From Clostridiales bacterium (GTDB lineage Bacteria; Bacillota; Clostridia; Oscillospirales; Oscillospiraceae), in contig CABIYX010000001.1 in NCBI GenBank assembly GCA_902363045.1, positions 5,677 through 23,398 on the forward strand: a stretch of DNA of 17,722 bases, in the 5' to 3' direction. Below, one piece after another: positions 13,766-17,722 of the stretch (positions are counted from its first letter, which is position 1; each line of letters starts with the position of its first letter). A program made the translations under genes and the position numbers. The notes under the pieces were generated by a model. That model was given only the letters and a program-made list of their open reading frames with translations. It ran no database searches and was not told the origin of the DNA.

Positions 13766-13793
13766 GGGCGTCTTTTTTCCTCAGACCCTGCTT

Positions 13794-13827
13794 CTGACAT
13801 TGTTCTCCCATATAATGGTAATATAAT
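13794..13827 (+). promoter_or_regulatory. spoIIE promoter, Spo0A-dependent sigma-A type
   Basis: CTGACA (13794-13799) is one base off a perfect -35 element and lies 22 bases before TATAAT (13822-13827). Over-long spacers of 21-22 bases are the hallmark of Spo0A-activated spoIIE and spoIIG promoters in B. subtilis. A second TATAAT (13811-13816) and a poorer -35, TTGTTC (13800-13805, 16 bases from the second TATAAT), are also present, so the exact pairing is uncertain. Confidence 0.6.
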
Positions 13828-13844
13828 GCCTTCTACACAGCTGC

Positions 13845-13864
13845 GCGGGCCGCTGGGGGCCCGC
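13845..13864 (+). other. Hairpin next to the spoIIE ribosome site
   Basis: GCGGGCC (13845-13851) pairs perfectly with GGCCCGC (13858-13864) around a six-base loop. It ends six bases before AAAGGAGG, so it could affect ribosome access or message stability. In GC-rich DNA chance is also possible. Confidence 0.4.
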
Positions 13865-13886
13865 CGGAACAAAGGAGGAGCGGCGT

Positions 13887-16223
13887 ATGCAGGCCAAGGA
13901 GACGGTGCAAACCAGGTGGAACAGACTGCGGAGACAGCGGGGAACGGGGGAGAAGGTGAGTGTGGACGCCACTGCTCTGCTGCGCTTTGCGGACACAGCC
14001 ATCCATTTTCTGCTGGCGGCGGTGCTGGCCGGCGCGTCGGTGTTCGGGGACTACGCCCCCTTTGGGGTGGCCCTGGTGGGGGCGGCGGGGTCAGGAGTGT
14101 GCGGCGCGGCGGCGCTGGTGGGAGCCTGCTTCGGCTATATGGTGCTGCTGGGCTTTGCGGATGGGCTGCGGTATGCCGCCGCGGCCATATTGACCTTTGC
14201 GGTGAGCTTTGCCTTTTACGACATAAAGCTGCTCCGCAGGCCCTGGGCCATGCCTCTGATCGCCGGGCTCATCAATGGCTGCACCGGCTTCATCTACCTG
14301 TCCGAGGGAGGCTGGCGGACGGTGGATGTGATCTATTTCCTGACGGAGCTGGCCCTGACTGTGGCGGCCGGCTGGTGTTACCGGCAGCTGCTGGTCCCCA
14401 TGCGGGCGGGCCGGGGGGTGGAGCTGCTCTCTCCAGGCAGAAGGGCCAGTCTGACGGTGCTGCTGTGTACCGTACTGATGTCCCTGTCCGCCCTGTACCT
14501 GGTCAGGGATATTTCCCTGGGCCGTGCCCTGGCGGTGGCGGCGGTGCTGGCGGCGGCCTGGCAGGGGGGGATCGCCGCGGGTGCGGTGCTGGGCATAGCC
14601 GCAGGACTTGCCATGGATCTGGCGGCCAACGGGGTCCCGCTGTACGCCATGGCCTTCGGGCTGTCCGGCCTGGCCGCTGGGGCCTTCCGCGGACGGAGGA
14701 GGCTCCGGGCCGCCGGGGCCTATCTGCTGACCAACGGAGGGGCGGTGCTGTGGACCTGGGACCGGGGGCTGCCTCTGTCCGTGCTGTATGAGGCGATCCT
14801 GGGCGGGGCTGCGTTTCTCCTCCTGCCGGAGCGGCCGCTGAAGCGGCTGGGGACCTGGCTAGCTCCGGAGGGGAGCGTCTCCGCCGACCAGAGGGCGCAG
14901 GCCCGGGTCAAACAGCGGCTGGAGGCCACTGCCCAGGCCTTTCGTACGCTGTACGACACCATGCGCGCCTCCTTTTGTCCGCCTAGGAACGACAACGACA
15001 TGGCCACGGTGTTTGACCGGGCGGCCTGCCGGGTGTGCCGGGGGTGTACACTGCGCTCCAGCTGTTGGGAGCGGGACTATGTGACCACCTTCAACGCCCT
15101 GAACGACGCCACCCAGGCCATGCTGGACCGGGGCCGTGGGGAGGCGGAGGATTTCCCCGGCTATTTTTCCAGCCGCTGCCTCCACTTCCGGGCGTTCCTG
15201 GCTGCGGTGAACGAGGAGCTCACCGCCCTGCTCTACCGCCGCCAGTACAACAGCCGGATCCAGGACAGCCGGGCGGCGGTGTGCCGACAGTATGGTCAGC
15301 TCTCCGCCTTGCTGGGGGCGGCGGCCGCTGAGCTGGGGGAGGAGCTGATCCCGGATCCCGCGGCCGACCGGCGTCTGCGGCAGCGGCTGGCCGGAATGGG
15401 GGACCGGGTGCGGGGCGGCGTGTTCCGGGACGGGCGGGGGCGGCTGCGGATCGAGCTGGAGGGCCCGGACTGTCCCCTTCTGGCCGCCCCGGAGGAGCTG
15501 GCGGAGCTGGCCGGCCTGATGGAGGCGCCCATGCGCCTGGAGGACCAGGGCGTGGACCACCTGACGCTGATCCAGCAGGAGCCCCTGATGGCGGTGGCCG
15601 GGATCGCCGCCCGGAAGAAGGACGGTGAGACGGTGAGTGGGGATGCGGGCACCTATTTCAAACGGGGGGACGGCACCCTTTACGTCCTGCTGTGCGACGG
15701 GATGGGAAGCGGCCCCCAGGCCAACCGGGAGAGCAGTCTGGCCCTGCGGCTGCTGGAGCAGTTCCTCCAGGCCGGCGTAGAGACGGAGCACGCCCTGGTC
15801 ACGCTCAACTCCGCCCTGGCGCTCCGGGGGGAGGAGGCCGGGGGCTTCACTACGGTGGATCTGCTCCAGGTGGATCTGTTCACCGGGGATGGAGTGGTGT
15901 TCAAGCTGGGGGCGGCCCCGACCTATGTGCGAAAGGGCGGGACCGTGCGGAGGATCTCCGGGACCTCCCTCCCCGCGGGGCTGGAGGCGGAGGAGCGGAG
16001 CGCACCCGACCGCTTTCCCATCCACCTGTCCCCCGGGGACTGTGTGGTTCTGGTGAGCGATGGGGTGACGGGGACGGAGGATGACAGCTGGCTCCGGGAG
16101 CGGCTGGTCAAATTCGACCAGGGCAGTCCCAAGGAGCTGGCCCGGGATCTGATCACCCACAGTCCCCAGGGGGCCACCGATGACAGCACCGCCCTGGTGA
16201 TCCGTCTGGAAAAGCGGGAGTAG
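13887..16223 (+). CDS. spoIIE: Stage II sporulation protein E (SpoIIE) serine phosphatase
   Basis: SpoIIE is a membrane PP2C-type phosphatase at the polar septum. It dephosphorylates SpoIIAA and so frees sigma-F in the forespore. It has 778 residues (B. subtilis 827). AAAGGAGG lies nine bases before ATG 13887. After a basic N-terminus, residues about 32-330 contain a series of hydrophobic membrane segments. A central regulatory region follows, with the conserved cysteine cluster CRVCRGCTLRSSCW near 380-395. The C-terminal phosphatase has LLCDGMGSG (Asp604), LVSDGVTG (Asp725) and DDST (Asp765, Asp766), the metal-binding acids. All are intact. It is transcribed alone: a Spo0A-style promoter lies before it and a terminator after it. 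Identification is very firm. Confidence 0.97.
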   Translation: MQAKETVQTRWNRLRRQRGTGEKVSVDATALLRFADTAIHFLLAAVLAGASVFGDYAPFGVALVGAAGSGVCGAAALVGACFGYMVLLGFADGLRYAAAAILTFAVSFAFYDIKLLRRPWAMPLIAGLINGCTGFIYLSEGGWRTVDVIYFLTELALTVAAGWCYRQLLVPMRAGRGVELLSPGRRASLTVLLCTVLMSLSALYLVRDISLGRALAVAAVLAAAWQGGIAAGAVLGIAAGLAMDLAANGVPLYAMAFGLSGLAAGAFRGRRRLRAAGAYLLTNGGAVLWTWDRGLPLSVLYEAILGGAAFLLLPERPLKRLGTWLAPEGSVSADQRAQARVKQRLEATAQAFRTLYDTMRASFCPPRNDNDMATVFDRAACRVCRGCTLRSSCWERDYVTTFNALNDATQAMLDRGRGEAEDFPGYFSSRCLHFRAFLAAVNEELTALLYRRQYNSRIQDSRAAVCRQYGQLSALLGAAAAELGEELIPDPAADRRLRQRLAGMGDRVRGGVFRDGRGRLRIELEGPDCPLLAAPEELAELAGLMEAPMRLEDQGVDHLTLIQQEPLMAVAGIAARKKDGETVSGDAGTYFKRGDGTLYVLLCDGMGSGPQANRESSLALRLLEQFLQAGVETEHALVTLNSALALRGEEAGGFTTVDLLQVDLFTGDGVVFKLGAAPTYVRKGGTVRRISGTSLPAGLEAEERSAPDRFPIHLSPGDCVVLVSDGVTGTEDDSWLRERLVKFDQGSPKELARDLITHSPQGATDDSTALVIRLEKRE

Positions 16224-16265
16224 GGGGAAATCCGGGAGAAACTGGGGAGAAATGAGGGCAGACCC

Positions 16266-16294
16266 TTGTAAAATGCGGGAAAACGCATTATAAT
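16266..16294 (+). promoter_or_regulatory. Probable sigma-A promoter of asnS
   Basis: TTGTAA (16266-16271), a 17-base spacer and a perfect TATAAT (16289-16294). The start point near 16301 lies inside the following terminator stem, so the new transcript would lack the 5' half of that stem and escape termination. It would leave a leader of about 150 bases before asnS, in which no T-box is seen. Confidence 0.6.
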
Positions 16295-16326
16295 AAAAGC
16301 CTGTCCGGAACCTGGACAGGCTTTTT
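16295..16326 (+). terminator. Intrinsic terminator of spoIIE
   Basis: A 12-bp stem, arms 16295-16306 and 16314-16325, around a seven-base loop, with T residues at 16322-16326. The A-run at the base also makes it usable in reverse. It directly abuts the -10 element of the next promoter. Confidence 0.85.
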
Positions 16327-16450
16327 CAAATCCCAGTCCGGCCCCGCCGGTGCTCTCCTTTGGGGAGCAGAGCCCGGAGAGCCGCTGGAGGTACAGTACA
16401 GAGCGAGATCAAATATACTGAAAATACTCTGAGGAATGGAGAGAACTACT

Positions 16451-17722
16451 ATGGACCGCACCACCATTGCCGCGATCTTCGCGGATCAGGAGGCGCTGGG
16501 CGGCCAGACGGTCACCGTCTGCGGCTGGGCCCGCACCATCCGGGACATGAAGACCTTCGGCTTCATCGAGCTCAACGACGGATCCTGCTTTAAAAACCTG
16601 CAGGTCGTCATGGACGCCAATGTGCTGGAGAATTATAAGGAGATCGCCGGGCAGAATGTGGGCGCGGCCCTTGTGGTCGTGGGCCAGGTGGTCCTGACCC
16701 CCGGGGCCAAGCAGCCCCTGGAGGTAAAGGCCGCCTCCATCGCGGTGGAGGGCCCCTCCGCCCCGGACTACCCCCTTCAGAAGAAGCGCCACGGGGTGGA
16801 GTTCCTGCGCACCATCCAGCATCTGCGCCCCCGGACCAACCTGTTTTCCGCCGCCTTCCGGGTGCGGAGCGTGGCCGCCCATGCCATCCACTGCTTCTTC
16901 CAGGACCGGGGCTTCGTCTATGTCCACACGCCCATCATCACCGCCAGCGACTGCGAGGGCGCCGGCGAGATGTTCCAGGTGACCACTCTGGATCTGGAGA
17001 ACGTCCCCAGGAACGAGGACGGCTCTGTGGACTACTCCAAGGACTTCTTCGGTAAGCGGGCCAGCCTGACCGTCTCCGGCCAGCTCAACGCGGAGAACTT
17101 CGCCATGGCCTTCGGCAACGTGTACACCTTTGGCCCCACCTTCCGGGCGGAGAACTCCAACACCCAGCGCCATGCTGCCGAGTTCTGGATGATCGAGCCT
17201 GAGATGGCCTTCGCGGACCTGGGCGACTACATGGACAACGCCGAGGCCATGATCAAGTATGTGATCCGCACGGTGCTGGAGAAGTGCCCCGACGAGATCA
17301 GCTTCTTCAACTCCTTCGTGGATAAGGGCCTGAAGGAGCGGCTGGAGCACGTGGCCTCCTCCGACTTTGCCCGGGTGAGCTACACCGACGCGGTGGAGAT
17401 TTTGGAGAAGAACAACGACAAATTTGACTTTAAGGCGTACTGGGGCTGTGACCTCCAGACGGAGCATGAGCGCTACCTCACTGAGCAGGTGTACAAGCGC
17501 CCGGTGTTCGTCACCGACTACCCCAAGGAGATCAAAGCCTTCTATATGCGCCTCAACGATGACGGCAAGACCGTGGCCGCCGCCGACTGCCTGGTCCCCG
17601 GCATTGGCGAGATCATCGGCGGCTCCCAGCGTGAGGAGCGCATTGGGATCCTGGAGGCCCGGATCAAGGAGCTGGGCATGAATCCGGAGGACTACTGGTG
17701 GTACTGCGACCTGCGGCGGTAT
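16451..17722 (+). CDS. asnS: Asparaginyl-tRNA synthetase (3' end beyond the window)
   Basis: Class II aminoacyl-tRNA synthetase that charges tRNA-Asn. ATG 16451 follows GGAGAG (16438-16443) by seven bases. 424 codons are open to the right edge with no stop or frameshift seen; the family is about 463 residues, so roughly 40 residues, including class II motif 3, lie outside. The N-terminal OB-fold anticodon-binding domain (about 18-105) contains [22 protein letters not shown]. The catalytic core has [18 protein letters not shown], the amino-acid-site segment [10 protein letters not shown] and class II motif 2 [19 protein letters not shown] (from about 231). These residues, notably the Asn-type SNTQRH run, distinguish it from AspRS. 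It has its own promoter downstream of the spoIIE terminator. Confidence 0.96.
   Translation, partial: MDRTTIAAIFADQEALGGQTVTVCGWARTIRDMKTFGFIELNDGSCFKNLQVVMDANVLENYKEIAGQNVGAALVVVGQVVLTPGAKQPLEVKAASIAVEGPSAPDYPLQKKRHGVEFLRTIQHLRPRTNLFSAAFRVRSVAAHAIHCFFQDRGFVYVHTPIITASDCEGAGEMFQVTTLDLENVPRNEDGSVDYSKDFFGKRASLTVSGQLNAENFAMAFGNVYTFGPTFRAENSNTQRHAAEFWMIEPEMAFADLGDYMDNAEAMIKYVIRTVLEKCPDEISFFNSFVDKGLKERLEHVASSDFARVSYTDAVEILEKNNDKFDFKAYWGCDLQTEHERYLTEQVYKRPVFVTDYPKEIKAFYMRLNDDGKTVAAADCLVPGIGEIIGGSQREERIGILEARIKELGMNPEDYWWYCDLRRY

Larger units (their letters stand above)
13514..13886. other. Divergent regulatory region between thiN and spoIIE
   Basis: 373 bases without a supported gene. The left part holds the thiN leader and its promoter (13605-13633, minus). 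The right part holds a Spo0A-box-like site and promoter elements for spoIIE (13757-13827, plus), a leader hairpin (13845-13864) and the spoIIE ribosome site AAAGGAGG (13870-13877). Open frames crossing this area on the minus strand run through both promoters and lack ribosome sites, so I do not call them. Confidence 0.7.

Noticed and set aside
13407..13872. Two minus-strand frames upstream of thiN
   Set aside because: They cover the thiN and spoIIE promoters and lack ribosome sites.
16301..16450. T-box riboswitch ahead of asnS
   Set aside because: No AGGGUGG-type T-box sequence and no terminator/antiterminator pair close to the start; only small hairpins.
1..17722. CRISPR array, insertion sequence, prophage or tRNA gene
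   Set aside because: No spaced direct repeats, no transposase or integrase frame, and no cloverleaf-like segment found by eye on either strand.

Overview
The window looks like chromosomal DNA of a high-GC, endospore-forming member of the Clostridia, most likely the Oscillospiraceae (Flavonifractor/Pseudoflavonifractor-like). Reasons: two sporulation genes (spoIID, spoIIE), the Firmicutes genes ymdB and yhaO/yhaN, strong AAGGAGG ribosome sites, TATAAT promoters, and strongly G/C-biased third codon positions. I see no phage, transposon, CRISPR array, tRNA or rRNA. The content is core and lineage-core, not an accessory island.

Layout. 1-218: leader with three DnaA-box-like 9-mers and a terminator-like stem. 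219-4330 (+): mnmE (tRNA U34 modification GTPase), then a MoxR-type AAA+ ATPase and a VWA (NorD/CbbO-like) protein separated by one base. A perfect 18-bp bidirectional terminator follows. 4448-5506 (-): spoIID, with a sigma-E-type promoter. 5694-9862 (+): ymdB, yhaO-like nuclease and yhaN-like SMC-type ATPase, read from one sigma-A promoter and closed by a strong terminator. 9984-10631 (-): lepB (signal peptidase I) with its own promoter. 10700-11110 (-): small anchored or secreted protein of unknown function. 11285-13513 (-): a three-gene overlapping unit of thiamine pyrophosphokinase, a stand-alone GlmU-type nucleotidyltransferase and a NYN plus OST-HTH/LOTUS putative ribonuclease. 13887-16223 (+): spoIIE, with a Spo0A-style promoter region. 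16451 to the right edge (+): asnS, cut by the window end.

How the genes work together. SpoIIE (phosphatase that activates sigma-F in the forespore) and SpoIID (peptidoglycan lytic transglycosylase of engulfment) mark a sporulating organism. Their promoter-like sequences fit the known programme: Spo0A/sigma-A for spoIIE and sigma-E for spoIID. YhaO/YhaN resemble an SbcD/SbcC-type nuclease-ATPase pair, but the ATPase carries two membrane segments. MoxR plus VWA is a classic chaperone-like pair whose client is not visible here. The TPK/nucleotidyltransferase/NYN unit joins cofactor synthesis, sugar-nucleotide synthesis and probable RNA cleavage.

I found no clear-cut new defence or mobile system. 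The parts most worth follow-up are the MoxR-VWA pair with a non-standard P-loop, the LOTUS-NYN operon, the membrane-anchored YhaN-type ATPase linked to YmdB, the DnaA-box cluster, and several compact promoter/terminator arrangements.
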